A DNA stretch of 64,000 nt from Synechococcus sp. ROS8604 (GCF_014279655.1 NZ_CP047946.1:2170001-2234000), one strand, 5' to 3'; shown: positions 47,527-57,446, counted from the first letter of the stretch. Notes: a model not told the origin generated them from the sequence alone. Numbers and translations: made by a program.

Positions 47527-47877
47527 TCAGAACCCGCCGGGTTCGTTCGGCTTCTCGCCGCTTTGGAAAAGGGTCAGCGTGTATTGCCCTTCACGGGTCC
47601 AACGGATGAAGTCCTTGGTGTTTTGACGGTTGAAGGTCTTGTCCTGTTCGGAGTGGGGAAAGATGAACGCCCAGCGAGTGCTGTCGACATAAGCGCCGCC
47701 CATTGTCTGGGTGAAGTCACAGCGGAATTCCTCCCGTGGCATGGCGTCGTCATGCCTGGAAAGGACGCAAAGGCAGTCCTTCACGGTGTCGGCCATGGCC
47801 ACTGGTGGATCCATGGGCTCGCTGACGGCGAGGAGGGCAGCAGCGGAGGCGATGGCGGTGAGTGTGGTGCGGAGCAT
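47527..47877 (-). CDS. small secreted protein
   Basis: 116 residues. A Sec-type signal peptide (MLRTTLTAIASAAALLAV) ends near VAMA-DTVKD. The mature part has three cysteines (CLCVL, FRCDF) and a beta-rich C-terminus (RWAFIFPHS, QYTLTLFQSG). Looks like one of the small exported proteins common in picocyanobacteria; role unknown. Own terminator, so monocistronic. Confidence 0.7.
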   Translation of the reverse strand: MLRTTLTAIASAAALLAVSEPMDPPVAMADTVKDCLCVLSRHDDAMPREEFRCDFTQTMGGAYVDSTRWAFIFPHSEQDKTFNRQNTKDFIRWTREGQYTLTLFQSGEKPNEPGGF

Positions 47878-48016
47878 GGGGATGGGGCGTTGGTGGGCAG
47901 TGCGTCGCCTATCTGGTGGGTTTACTCCCAGTTAGCAATAGGGTCTGAGCCTCAGGACATACGCCTCGGTATCTCGGGGGTGCACAAGTGACGCTGGTGG
48001 ATCCCGCATTCAGACC

Positions 48017-48157
48017 ATGACCGACATCCAATCCCTCCAGCAATCGATCGCCGAGCTGGCCAACGACACCACTGATGAGACGTTGCTGGCTATGGCCTGC
48101 CAGGTGCTGCGGGGTGAAGCGGATCAGGTTGTCTGGCCTGACCAGACTGAGCGCTGA
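48017..48157 (+). CDS. 46-residue hypothetical protein
   Basis: MTDIQSLQQSIAELANDTT... forms two short helices. No family. Accepted because it has an ATG and coding-like composition; could be spurious. Confidence 0.35.
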   Translation: MTDIQSLQQSIAELANDTTDETLLAMACQVLRGEADQVVWPDQTER

Positions 48158-48292
48158 GAGTCACCGCTGCGGATGCTGCGATCCCTGGGGGAGCACCTGG
48201 ACATCGCCAGGGCGGTGCAACTGCTCGGCCAGTACGACCTCCCCGAAGGCATCAGCCACCTCGGTGGTGCGCTCCATCTGCTGCAGCGGGAT

Positions 48293-49717
48293 CTACAGAT
48301 TGAGCTCGATTCGGACGAGCCGTTTGTCTTCGACGACGGCCTCCCGCAGCAGGTCCCTGATCTCCTGCCAGATGCCCGGGCCGATGCCGGCCTCGCCATT
48401 GATCGCTGCTGATCGGGCATTCCGCTCCCATGACTGCCGCAGTGCAGTAGCCACCGCCTGCTCCTCACTGGTGACCTCCACTTCACTGGTAGGCACCATC
48501 TCTCCACCGCCTGGGGGGAACACCCCGATCACCCGCTGCCGGCGCAGTGCCCATGCCCGCAGCTCCAGCAGGTGGCCCCCTTCACTGGAGCCGGCCTCGA
48601 GCAGGGCTGCGATCTGTTGATCCAGGGTGTCGATCACGGTCTGCACTGGATCGCCGTTGGCCAGATACCCCAAGTACCGCTGCCGGTCGTCCTGGAGCTT
48701 CTGCACCTCCGGAGCACTGGCCACCGCCTCATCCCGGCGCCGGGCCTGCCGCTCCATTGCTGCAGCCACCACATCGGCCTGGCCCGCCATGGCCTCCAGC
48801 ACCGCTTCGAGCAGGGGGCGCTCCGGGATGGAGTTGCGCCGGCGTCGAGGGATCAGCCATTCGCACTCCTCATTGCGGCAGAAGTAGCGGCCATGGTCTG
48901 ACCGGGTAACGGTGCCGCGCCCCATCAACGTGCCGCAGTGGCCGCAGATCACCTTGCTGGCCAGGACGTGCTGCACCCGCTTGTCGGCCGTGTTCCGCCG
49001 CGCCATCGCCCCGCGGATCATTGCCTCGAATTTCTGGTGCTCCTCTGGAGCGATCAGGGGCTCGCCCCCGGCTCCCTCCACCACATCGGCCCAGGTGGCC
49101 GCCGTCTTATTCCGCTTGCCGACCCTGGCCCCCCGCAGCGCTGGATTCAGCAGCAGCCGCCTCATGCCGGCACGGTCCAACCAGACGCCGTAGGTGCTGC
49201 CTAGATGACGCCATGCCGAGTGCATTGATCCGGCGGCCGCGGCCTGGCTGAAGGCCTCCAGCAGCAGGTCAGCCCGGGTGAGCTCGGCCCTGCTTTCGAG
49301 GAGACATATGTAAGGACGCCGATCGGGTTGGAGCAGGCCGCCCACCACATGAGTGCCGAACGGGGCGACATCAATCAGCCCCTTGGCCTTCCGGTGTGCC
49401 TTCCCTGCAGCGGAGCGCTCCCGCAGCCGCTCCACCTCCCCCTGGGCGATCACCCCCAGCAGCCGCAGCTGCATCCGGCCGCCGATCGTGGTCAGGTCCA
49501 TCGGATCATCCAGCAGCACCAGCTCGGGCGCACCATCGGCTGCGAACACATCCACCAGGCGGCAGGTCTCTGATGCGGACCGGGAGAGCCGATCCCAGCG
49601 GGTGGCAATGACCTTGGAGACGGAGCGGCCATCCACCCGTTTCAGGAGCTCCCTGTATTTCGGGCGCGCCGTGGTGGTGCCACTGATACAGGGGAGGCTC
49701 CACCCGTCACACCACTT
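48293..49717 (-). pseudogene. large serine recombinase lacking its catalytic N-terminus
   Basis: The frame enters at ISGTTTARPKYRELLKRVDG and continues VIATRWDRLSRSASETCRL, the second half of the resolvase domain, then the recombinase domain (HLGSTYGVWLDRAGMRRLLLN), a zinc ribbon (CGHCGTL...CRNEEC) and a C-terminal coiled coil. A stop lies just upstream at 49718-49720, and the first 60 or so residues with the nucleophilic Ser and the YxRVS strand are absent. Translation from GTG 49636 would give a 447-residue DNA-binding but non-catalytic protein. Confidence 0.85.
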
Positions 49718-49779
49718 TCAGAGCGATGAACAGCAAAAACACGTCATCCCATGCAGCTGTACCTCTCGCCTCGGTGGAT

Positions 49780-50194
49780 CACCCCGCTCTGGTCTCCCGC
49801 AGCTGGAACGGCACGCCGATCTCTCGTCGCACAACCGACGGCTCGGTCTGTTTGAGCGGCTCAGCGGCCGGGATCAACGCGATCAGCTCCTGTTCAAGGA
49901 CATCGTGCGCAGCAACGTGCTGACCGCGAGCTCGGGATTGCTGCTCGGCGCCCCGACTGACGAGGAGCTCACCTTGGGGGATGCCTGGCTGGAGGTGTTC
50001 CAGCAAGCGCTGCCGCGAGCCAGTTTTGCGCAGCCGGCAAGCTCGTTGCCAGGGCTTACCGCGAGGAGTTCAAAGAAGAACCCCCTCGCCACCAACAGTT
50101 TGTTGACGGGGCCCCGCGCCAGGTCAAGAGCTATCGCCGCTCCTGGTTGATCGACACCCTCAAGCGCTGCCGTGCCCAGCTGGCAGGAAGCTGA
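49780..50194 (+). pseudogene. conserved-looking protein, frameshifted
   Basis: Coding pattern in one frame (LGLFERLSGRDQRDQLLFKD, APTDEELTLGDAWLEVF) continues in another (GKLVARAYREEFKEEPPRH, QFVDGAPRQVKSYRRSWL) after a frameshift near 50030. The second segment resembles phage/plasmid-borne proteins of cyanobacteria with a FVDG...V.SY pattern, which I cannot name. Ends TGA overlapping the next ATG (TGATG). Confidence 0.5.
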
Positions 50195-50376
50195 TGGAAA
50201 CCGCCACAACGCCAACCCGCCAGCGGGTCTGGGTCACGACGGCAGAAGCCTGCACTGCCCGGGGTGAGCACTACAGGCGTTGGGGCTGCACCCAGGGACG
50301 CGGTCCCCTGCAGGGGCACCTGGAGAATGTGGAGGCCACCATCACAGGGTGGAGCCGGCGGCATCTGCGCCTCTGA
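50194..50376 (+). CDS. 60-residue hypothetical protein
   Basis: Starts in a TGATG overlap with the preceding frameshifted gene. METATTPTRQRVWVTTAEAC looks like the beginning of a helix-turn-helix excisionase-like protein, but the rest does not continue the pattern. Its end overlaps the convergent acetyltransferase gene. Possibly a truncated gene. Confidence 0.35.
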   Translation: METATTPTRQRVWVTTAEACTARGEHYRRWGCTQGRGPLQGHLENVEATITGWSRRHLRL

Positions 50377-50926
50377 TGCCTAAACCGCCCGATTGCAGAG
50401 GTGGGAGGGAACTCAGAGAGAGGAATAACCGTTCCGGTCGGCCTGGCAAGGGCCGGAACCCCATCGACGTGTAGAAGCTGTGGAGGCGATCGCGTTCCGC
50501 TTCTCCAGCAGTGCCCGCCACATCGAGCAACATCAGCCGCACACCCAGGATCTGCCCAGCCCGTTGGCACTGCTGCATGGCATCCACCAGCAGGATGCGC
50601 CCCAGCCCCTTGCCCTGCTGTCTCCCATCGACAGCAAGGTGGCTGAGAAAAACGCCTGGGATCAGGTTCGAGCGCGGTGCCCGCGGGGCAGCAGCGGAAG
50701 GCACGTCGGCCACGCCAATGGCATGGGCATTGATGGCGTAGAAGCCCAGGCAGACCCGAGGTTTGCCTGCCTGGGCGGCGTCAGTGGCGACGTAGAGCCG
50801 GGTGTAGCCATCACGCTGCTGGCGCTTGGCGGTGCGGCGCAGAAAGTTGTCCTGGCTGTCGCTGCCGCAGCGGAAGTCCTTGGTGTCGTGCAAGCCATGG
50901 TCAAAGGCTTCGATCCAAAACAACAC
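50342..50926 (-). CDS. GNAT acetyltransferase toxin (TacT-like)
   Basis: 194 residues from GTG 50926, which overlaps the antitoxin stop region. GNAT fold: GSDSQDNFLRRTAKRQQRD near the N-terminus, FLSHLAVDGRQQGKGLGRIL with the acetyl-CoA P-loop (QGKGLG), and YTSMGFRPLPG near the C-terminus. TacT-type toxins acetylate aminoacyl-tRNA and stop translation. The tail after LFLSLSSLP is longer than usual and may be a shifted end. Confidence 0.85.
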   Translation of the reverse strand: MLFWIEAFDHGLHDTKDFRCGSDSQDNFLRRTAKRQQRDGYTRLYVATDAAQAGKPRVCLGFYAINAHAIGVADVPSAAAPRAPRSNLIPGVFLSHLAVDGRQQGKGLGRILLVDAMQQCQRAGQILGVRLMLLDVAGTAGEAERDRLHSFYTSMGFRPLPGRPERLFLSLSSLPPLQSGGLGIRGADAAGSTL

Positions 50927-50930
50927 CGGA

Positions 50931-51251
50931 TCAGGAGCGCACAACAAGGTCTTGGTGCAGCTGCCAAGCCTCCAGCAGGGCGGGGGTTGGTGTGGTCTCT
51001 TCGTCGAGGGCGGCGAGCAGGGCCTGGTGATCGCCCTGGCTGAGCAGGGTCTGCTGCCTCCCCCTGAGCATCTCCTGAGCTCGTGCATACGCCGACATCA
51101 CCACAAAGGCGGAGGCCTCGATGCCCATCAGGTCTGCTGCCGCCTCAATGCTGGCCTTCACCGAGGGCTTGGTGCGCTGATCCATCCGAGCCGAGCGGGG
51201 CTCATCGATCGCTTCGATCACCGCATGGAGCGTGGTCTCGACCGGCGACAT
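50931..51251 (-). CDS. DUF1778 antitoxin (TacA-like)
   Basis: 106 residues from ATG 51251. The core VKASIEAAADLMGIEASAFV is the ribbon-helix-helix of DUF1778 antitoxins, here slightly diverged, followed by a toxin-wrapping tail ending in LVVRS. Lies directly upstream of the GNAT toxin, the usual order. It should repress its own operon with the toxin. The acidic/Arg-rich N-terminal extension is unusual. Confidence 0.75.
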   Translation of the reverse strand: MSPVETTLHAVIEAIDEPRSARMDQRTKPSVKASIEAAADLMGIEASAFVVMSAYARAQEMLRGRQQTLLSQGDHQALLAALDEETTPTPALLEAWQLHQDLVVRS

Positions 51252-51493
51252 GGCACACAAGGAAGCAGTCTCATTATTGTACGGGGCATGGCCGTACATG
51301 GTCGCCACCCGATAGGGGCTGCTGAGCCAATGAAAGGCTGAGCAAGGCCATCGGCTCTGGACAGGGCCTCAGCAGGCACAGGACACGCGAACCTATCGCC
51401 CTTGCAGATGCTGCAAATATTGCGATTATTTCGATTACGGTTCACATGGCCTTTCCCTACTCCTGCCCATAGCTTTCGCTCTCCCCAGCTCCA

Positions 51494-51932
51494 TTGAGCC
51501 TGTGATCCCTACGGCTGAGGCCGCAAGGGCGAGCTTGCGCGATCTCGCCGGCTTCCGTGCCAGCCATGGCCTGCGTCAAGCCTGCCTCTCCCTAGACATG
51601 GAAGATGGCCAGCGCGCATCCGTCCCGATCCCGGCTGCGGTGCTGGAGTTGCTGCAGGGAATTCTGGTGCAGATGGCCTAGGGCAATGCCGTCACGCTGG
51701 TGTCGTACACGCCGAGCTGACCACCCATCAGGCCGCTGATCTGCTGAATGTGTCGCGGCCCTTTCTGGTCGAGCGGTTGGAGCAAGGGGAGATCTCCTTC
51801 CGTAAGGTCGGCACCCACCGGCGCATCCGCCTAGCCGACTTGATGGCCTACAAGCACGCCATCGATCAGCAGCGTGCCGCGGCCCTCGATGAGCTGGCTG
51901 CTCAGGCCCAGGAGTTGGGTGTGGGCTACTAA
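51494..51932 (+). pseudogene. helix-turn-helix antitoxin of a PIN-toxin pair, broken
   Basis: The N-terminal part ([21 protein letters not shown] to [10 protein letters not shown]) ends at a TAG, and a one-base change near 51708 moves the frame to [20 protein letters not shown], an excisionase-like HTH, then [19 protein letters not shown]. Reading through restores the layout of an HTH antitoxin paired with PIN toxins. The second half could still be made from GTG 51750. Confidence 0.65.
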
Positions 51933-51937
51933 GATTA

Positions 51938-52503
51938 GTTGCTTCACCGTCGTCTTCTACGCTTGTGTGCTCTATCCAGCGCCACTCCGCGATCTGCTGA
52001 TGCGCCTGGCGCTAACGGATCTCTACCGGGCCCGCTGGAGCAACCAGATTCACGACGAGTAGATCAACGCTGTGCTGCGGAACCGGTCTGATCACTCCAG
52101 AGCGCAGTAGGAGCGGACCCGCGCGCTGATGAATGCTCACGTGCGTGATGCGCTGGTGGATGGCTATCAGCCCCTGATTCCAGCTCTGGAGTTACCAGAT
52201 CCGGATGACCGCCATGTTTTGGCTGCCGCCATCCAGTGCGGTGCCGATCTGATCCTCACCTTCAACCCGGGCGATTTCCCGGATCACGCCCTAGCGAGTT
52301 ATGGCATTGGCACCTGCCATCCCGACCCATTTCTGCTGGATCAGTTGAACCTGGATACCGAACGGGTCGGCATGGCGATGCGGCAGCACCGAGCGAGCCT
52401 CAAGAACCCACCCAAAGCAGTCGAGGAGTACCTGGTAACCCTGGAGGAACAAGGGTTGATCGGGTTCTCTCAGGCCGTGCGACATTACGGCGCTGAGCTC
52501 TGA
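51938..52503 (+). pseudogene. PIN-domain toxin, inactivated
   Basis: Starts FTVVFYACVLYPAPLRDLLM, where PIN toxins have FxxxxDACVLYPA: the first catalytic Asp is Tyr here. Two in-frame TAG codons follow (after NQIHDE and about 18 codons later), and then the C-terminal half VRDALVDGYQPLIP...LPDPDDRHVLAAAI...ADLILTFNPGDF with the later acidic residues intact. No start codon remains. Dead toxin next to its decayed antitoxin. Confidence 0.75.
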
Positions 52504-53460
52504 GCACGTAAACCATGGGCCAGCAGCTGTAGGCCGCTAGATGGGTCTGCACGCTGTGGCCCATCGCCGCGGCCACCACCTTGGGCGGCAGGTTGCAGAT
52601 CACGTGGGCGCGGTGGGCGTAGCCGTGCCGGCAGGAGTAGGGCACGAGCTTCTCGCCCTTGGCCTCGTACTCACGCCGCAACTCCTTCCAAAGCGGTCGA
52701 TTCATCAGGTAATGGCCCACATAGCCACCGCCCAGACCAGGACCAGGCTGCATGGGCGGCAGCTCCTGGGTTGGGAAGCGTTCCTCCAGGCGCCAGCCGC
52801 CTGCCCAGTCGTCACAGGGCAGAGGCCTCAACACTCTGGGACGGGTCTTGCCGCGGGAGGCGAACTTCTCATACGTGCACCAAAGCCGGCCCTGGCGAAT
52901 CTGCAGATGCTGGAGCTCCTCTGGGCGCAGTCCATAGGTCGCCATCAGCTGAAAGGCAAAAAGGTGCTCAACCTCCAGGGGTGTCGTGATCGCCTTGGCG
53001 GCACGCGATCGCCCCACGAACACCGCCAAGTCCTGAGGCGGCTCCCAGTCCTCACCAAGCCGCCGCTCCGCCACAGCCCAACGCAGCAGGGCGGAGGTCG
53101 ACTGAATCTGGATCTGGCGGGTGCGCCCGCCCGGCTTGTCCGCCCAGATCCGAGCCAGGGTCTCCAGCAGCTGCTTGGCGTTCTGCGGCGGGACCGTCAC
53201 ATCCACGGCACCGAGCACGTGGTTCATGTGGTGCCGGCAGACCCGTCGTAGACCTACACCACGGCGTCGCGGATCTGATCGACCTGGTCGCACTCCAAGG
53301 GGATCGGCAGCAGCACCTGGCGGCGCTTGCCCCCATCAGCACTAGCAGCAATGCTCAGACGCGCATGACCACGGTGATTCAGCACCGTCCAGCCCCTTTG
53401 AGACAGCGCGTGAGACACGACGGCCCTGATCGTCACCTCCCAATCACGGGCCGCCGGCAT
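52400..53460 (-). pseudogene. tyrosine recombinase (island integrase), broken
   Basis: C-terminal catalytic domain in one frame: YGLRPEELQHLQI (first Arg), RGKTRPR (Lys), YSCRHGYAHRAH (His/Arg box) and MGHSVQTHLAAYS (His and likely Tyr). The N-terminus starts at ATG 53460 (MPAARDWEVTIRAVV) in another frame, ends at a TAG after RDAVV, and resumes after a frameshift at VCRHHMNHVLGAVD; a segment between them seems deleted. It lies between the intact tRNA-Gly and the element, as expected for the enzyme that inserted the island. The island is probably immobile now. Confidence 0.85.
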
Positions 53461-53461
53461 G

Positions 53462-53483
53462 TGAGACGTTTGGTGAAATGTTG
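53462..53483 (+). repeat. tandem decamer at right end, possible integrase arm site
   Basis: TGAGACGTTT GG TGAAATGTTG, matching the pair at 4179-4200 near the other end. It sits directly upstream of the integrase start codon (minus strand), a usual place for arm sites or for integrase autoregulation. Confidence 0.45.
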
Positions 53484-53593
53484 CGACTCATAGCCTGGCA
53501 CTGCCAAACAGGCGCCGGCAAAGGCTGCGAGCCCCAAAGCAAGTAACAAAAAAAAAGGGGGGGGGTGAGCTGAAAACCCTTACTGAGACAAGG

Positions 53594-53665
<72 letters not shown>

Positions 53666-53703
53666 ACTAGTACGTCAGAACTGCTTGCCAAAAATGGCAG
53701 CCG

Positions 53704-55113
53704 TTGAGTCGTGTGCCCAAGCATTATGACGGTCCGCGTGCCCCATGTTTCGGATTGACCTCTTCAACAGCTCGCCCCGAGGGCTCCCGTCGCCGTCTCA
53801 TGCTCGCCTATGGGCTCGGAGATGCAGGTACCGGACTAGCAGCCACGACGCTGGGGTTTTACCTGTTTCCCTTTTTCACTTCTGCAGCAGGGTTGCCAGC
53901 TTTCATTGCCGGCTCACTACTCACAGTGATCAAACTTTGGGATGCCATCAATGATCCCTTGATCGGCTGGATGAGCGATCACACCAGTAGTCGATGGGGC
54001 CCAAGGCTTCCCTGGATGTTTGCGGCAGCACTGCCCTTGGGTATCAGCCTGGCGGCGATTTGGTGGGTACCTGAGGGCAGCACATTGCAACGTACGGCGT
54101 ATTACGTGCTGATGGCGATCCTGCTGATGACGGCATACACAAGCGTGAATCTGCCCTATGCGGCGCTCTCCACCGAGCTCACACCGGATACGGCGATTCG
54201 CACGCGGCTGAATGCAGCTCGATTTACCGGATCCATTTTGGCGGGAACCATCGGGTTGCTCATCGCTGTTTTCGTCTTGAGAGAGGGAAGTGGGGGCTAC
54301 CTCCTGATGGGACAAATCTCAGGAACGATCGCAGCGCTCGCCACATTGCTTTGCTGCTGGGGTCTTGCTCCCTATGCCAAAAAAGCGCAACGCCCCAGTG
54401 GCAACAAAGAGCCCCTGCTGAAACAACTGCGGCGCATTCGCTCCAACTCAAGATTTCTGATGGTGCTAGGGCTCTATTTGCTGCTGTGGTTTGGCCTACA
54501 GCTGATGCAAGTGGTTGCCCTGATTTGGCTCGTCCAAGTCATCCACGTTCCAGCTGGAATTGCCACATTGCTCTTGCTTGCCTTCAATATCGCCGCCTTG
54601 GTGGGTCTCCAGGTTTGGAGTGTGCTGTCCAACCGGCATGGACGAATTAAGGCATTGGGCTGGGGATCGAGCATTTGGATTGCAGCCTGTCTCCTGTCCA
54701 TGACCCTTTCACCACTGCAGGAGAGCAGCGTGCTTTCCCTGATCCCCGTGATCGGCCTGATCATGCTGGTGGGATTGGGGGCCTCAACGGCCTATCTCAT
54801 CCCCTGGTCCCTGCTTCCTGATGCGATCGACTCGGACCCCACCCGCCCAGCGGGCCTCTACACCGCTTGGATGGTGTTTGGCCAAAAACTGATCATTGGC
54901 CTCAGCATGAGCGTGTTTGGAACCTTGCTCTCGCTCACCGGATACATCTCAACGAAGACAGCTGATGGCGCCTTGAGTTCTGTCCAACAGCCTGAAACAG
55001 CACTGATTGCTATTCGTCTTTGCATGGGCCTAATTCCAGCGGTGTTGGTGGTGCTCGGGCTTCTGTTGATGCGACGCTGGCCTGATCGCGGCGCTCATCT
55101 GCACAGCGCTTAA
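53704..55113 (+). CDS. GPH-family sugar:cation symporter (MelB-like)
   Basis: 469 residues (first start TTG; the conserved part begins MLAYGLGDAGTGLAATTLGF). Twelve membrane helices of the glycoside-pentoside-hexuronide family, with the cytoplasmic loop signature NDPLIGWMSDHTSSRWGPRLP near residue 85 and a second acidic helix pair. Predicted to move a sugar with Na+ or H+ across the inner membrane. It follows the tRNA and restarts the core genome interrupted at glgX; both have sugar-related roles, though co-function is not shown. Confidence 0.85.
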   Translation: MSRVPKHYDGPRAPCFGLTSSTARPEGSRRRLMLAYGLGDAGTGLAATTLGFYLFPFFTSAAGLPAFIAGSLLTVIKLWDAINDPLIGWMSDHTSSRWGPRLPWMFAAALPLGISLAAIWWVPEGSTLQRTAYYVLMAILLMTAYTSVNLPYAALSTELTPDTAIRTRLNAARFTGSILAGTIGLLIAVFVLREGSGGYLLMGQISGTIAALATLLCCWGLAPYAKKAQRPSGNKEPLLKQLRRIRSNSRFLMVLGLYLLLWFGLQLMQVVALIWLVQVIHVPAGIATLLLLAFNIAALVGLQVWSVLSNRHGRIKALGWGSSIWIAACLLSMTLSPLQESSVLSLIPVIGLIMLVGLGASTAYLIPWSLLPDAIDSDPTRPAGLYTAWMVFGQKLIIGLSMSVFGTLLSLTGYISTKTADGALSSVQQPETALIAIRLCMGLIPAVLVVLGLLLMRRWPDRGAHLHSA

Positions 55114-55136
55114 GCCTTTTCTCTGATCTCCACTTA

Positions 55137-55883
55137 ATGAAGTCCCCTCGCTGGCTGAACCGACTTGGCAGCAGCCTGCTGATCGGCGGACAAGCTGTCT
55201 CAGCTACGACCAAAGGCCGCATCAATACGATCGATCTGTTTGATCAGCTTCAGGAAGCAGGTCCTGGAAGCTTTTTGATCGTGATCATCACGGCCTTAGC
55301 GGCAGGCACCGTGTTCAACATTCAGATCACAGCGGAGCTCAACAGCATGGGCGCCGGATCCACCGTGGGGGGTGTTCTCGCCATTGGCCTAGCGAGGGAG
55401 ATAGCTCCACTGCTCACCGCGACGCTGCTCACGGGAAAGGTGGCCACTGCCTATGCCGCCCAATTGGGAACGATGAAGGTCACCGAGCAGATCGATGCGA
55501 TCACCATGCTGCGCACCGATCCCGTGGAGTACTTGGTGGTCCCGCGCCTCATCGCCATGGTGGTGATGGCACCGGTGCAATGCCTGTTGTTTTTTGGAGT
55601 TGCGATCTGGAGCGCCCAAATCAGCAGCACCAGCCTTTACAGCATTCCTCCAGCTGTGTTTTGGACAGCCGTGAGGACCTGGCTAGAACCTGATGACTTG
55701 CCCTTCATGTTGGTCAAAGCGTTGGTCTTTGGTCTTCAAATTGGTGTGATTGCCTGTGGATGGGGAATGACCACCAAAGGTGGTGCCAAAGAGGTTGGCA
55801 CCAGTACCACTGGAGCTGTGGTCATGATCCTTGTCACCGTGGCCCTGATGGATGTCCTACTCACCTCAATCTTATTCGGCTGA
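55137..55883 (+). CDS. MlaE-family ABC permease
   Basis: 248 residues. Signature of the MlaE/YrbE/TGD1 family: FNIQITAELNSMGAGSTVGG, LAREIAPLLTATLLTGKV (the EIAPLLT box), and EQIDAITMLRTDPVEYLVVPR. About five membrane helices. Inner-membrane part of an ABC lipid transporter that, with an MlaD/TGD2-like substrate-binding protein and an ATPase elsewhere, moves phospholipids or glycolipids between membranes. 24 bp after the symporter. Confidence 0.92.
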   Translation: MKSPRWLNRLGSSLLIGGQAVSATTKGRINTIDLFDQLQEAGPGSFLIVIITALAAGTVFNIQITAELNSMGAGSTVGGVLAIGLAREIAPLLTATLLTGKVATAYAAQLGTMKVTEQIDAITMLRTDPVEYLVVPRLIAMVVMAPVQCLLFFGVAIWSAQISSTSLYSIPPAVFWTAVRTWLEPDDLPFMLVKALVFGLQIGVIACGWGMTTKGGAKEVGTSTTGAVVMILVTVALMDVLLTSILFG

Positions 55884-55895
55884 TTACGCAACCCC

Positions 55896-56294
55896 ATGAC
55901 ACCCTCTCCAAAGACCAACAGCGTGATCATCAGCCCAAGCCCCAGGCTGGCATTGGTGATTCTTCTGCTGAGTGCAGCCCTTTGGCCCTTACCCCTCAGT
56001 CCCTGGCCGTCCCTTGTGGTGGGGTTGTTCGGTGTGTTTCTTCTGGTGCAGACCTACATCCTGAAACTTGAATTCAGCGAAGACGATCTGGTGGTGTGGC
56101 GCGGACAACAAGAGTTACGCCGTTTCCCTTTCAGTGAATGGATGGCTTGGCGTCTCTTCGCACCTTGGCTACCCGGACTGTTTTACTTCCGTGAAACTAA
56201 AAGCATTCATTTCCTTCCCATCCTGTTCAATCCAGTGGAACTTCAAGAGCAACTGGAACAGCGGGTGGGGCCCCTACAACAAGCCAAGCCCTGA
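55896..56294 (+). CDS. DUF3119 family membrane protein
   Basis: 132 residues with two hydrophobic segments at the N-terminus (LVILLLSAALWPLPL, LVVGLFGVFLLVQTYIL) followed by a PH-like small beta domain (LEFSEDDLVVWRGQQELRRF, FYFRETKSIHFLPIL). Matches the cyanobacterial/plastid DUF3119 group. Function unknown; gene order behind the permease, 12 bp apart, suggests a membrane-lipid link. Confidence 0.75.
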   Translation: MTPSPKTNSVIISPSPRLALVILLLSAALWPLPLSPWPSLVVGLFGVFLLVQTYILKLEFSEDDLVVWRGQQELRRFPFSEWMAWRLFAPWLPGLFYFRETKSIHFLPILFNPVELQEQLEQRVGPLQQAKP

Positions 56295-56426
56295 GCCAGA
56301 GTGAGTGAAAGTGAACTCTTTGTTCAGGCGCTGGCGTAACGAAAACGAAATGCTTTCCACACGTTTGGACAGAAGGTTCGACTTGCGTCGCGCGATCAGC
56401 TGAAATAGTTTAAGGACGAGCAGACC

Positions 56427-57446
56427 ATGCCTGACGACACCGATCTGACGACCCAGGAGCGTTCCGACGAGACAGCCGAAACATCGTCACCTGAACCAGA
56501 AGCACCGCAGAGCGACGACTCTGCTGAGGACACCTCTGCTGAGGGCACCTCTGCAGAAACGACTTCAGGCTCCGCTGGAGAAGCCTTGATCAGCCTCGCC
56601 CTGACCGAGCTACAGCAGCGCCGCGATGCCTTGCAACAAGACATCAACAGCCTCAACCAACGCAAGCTGCAGCTTGAGCAGGAGATTGCCGGAAGCTTCG
56701 TCGGTCAGTCCGATGCCATTGCGCGGCGCGTCAAGGGATTCCAGGAGTATCTGAGCGGCGCTCTTCAGGGCATGGCGCAGTCGGTTGAGCAGCTCGAGCT
56801 GGTGTCTCAGCCAGTGGTGGTGCAGCCTTCCCCTCTGGATCAACAGACGATTAGCACCCAGGAAGGGGCCCCCATTGCAGAGCTAACTCCAGCCGTCGCC
56901 GACACCTTCCGGCCCGATGAAGCCCTGATTCGCACCAACCTCGAGCGGTTTGCCGAGCAACCTGATTTTTATGCCGATCCTTGGAAGCTGCGCCGCAGTC
57001 TTGACCACAGCGATATCGCCCTTCTTGAGGACTGGTTCTTCAATCAGGGCGGACGGGGAGCCCAATCCAGTCGAGGGAATCGCCCGCGCAACGTTTTGGT
57101 AGGGAGTGCCCTGATCGCCATCCTTAGCGATCTTTATGGCGATCAATTCCAGACCCTTGTTTTGGCCGGGCAACCAGAGCGACTCGGCGAATGGCGGCGC
57201 GGATTACAAGATGCCCTTGGCCTAGGCCGGGAAGACTTTGGTCCAAACAGCGGCATCGTGCTGTTTGAACGGGGTGATGCCTTGGTGGAGCGCGCCGACC
57301 GCCTGGAAGAACGCGGTGAAGTTCCTTTGATTGTGATCGATGCCGCTGAGCGCGTCGTCGACATCCCCCTGCTTCAGTTTCCGCTGTGGATTGCCTTTGC
57401 GGCTGGCCCCGGTGAGATCTACGACGACGACGACGAGCTGCTCTGA
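56427..57446 (+). CDS. DUF3086 family protein
   Basis: 339 residues. An acidic Ser/Thr/Glu-rich N-terminus (1-50), a coiled coil (ALTELQQRRDALQQDINSLN), then the globular cyanobacterial DUF3086 domain (ALIRTNLERFAEQPDFYADP, LERGDALVERADRLEERGEV). Soluble. Function unknown. The last base of its stop overlaps the first base of plsY (TGATG), so the two are coupled. Confidence 0.8.
   Translation: MPDDTDLTTQERSDETAETSSPEPEAPQSDDSAEDTSAEGTSAETTSGSAGEALISLALTELQQRRDALQQDINSLNQRKLQLEQEIAGSFVGQSDAIARRVKGFQEYLSGALQGMAQSVEQLELVSQPVVVQPSPLDQQTISTQEGAPIAELTPAVADTFRPDEALIRTNLERFAEQPDFYADPWKLRRSLDHSDIALLEDWFFNQGGRGAQSSRGNRPRNVLVGSALIAILSDLYGDQFQTLVLAGQPERLGEWRRGLQDALGLGREDFGPNSGIVLFERGDALVERADRLEERGEVPLIVIDAAERVVDIPLLQFPLWIAFAAGPGEIYDDDDELL

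Noticed and set aside
42044..53460. CRISPR array or Cas-like genes in the accessory region
   Set aside because: No regularly spaced repeats and no Cas motifs seen by eye.
53546..53566. Run of A followed by run of G beside the tRNA as a structured element
   Set aside because: A plain homopolymer tract with no pairing partner; no evidence of function.
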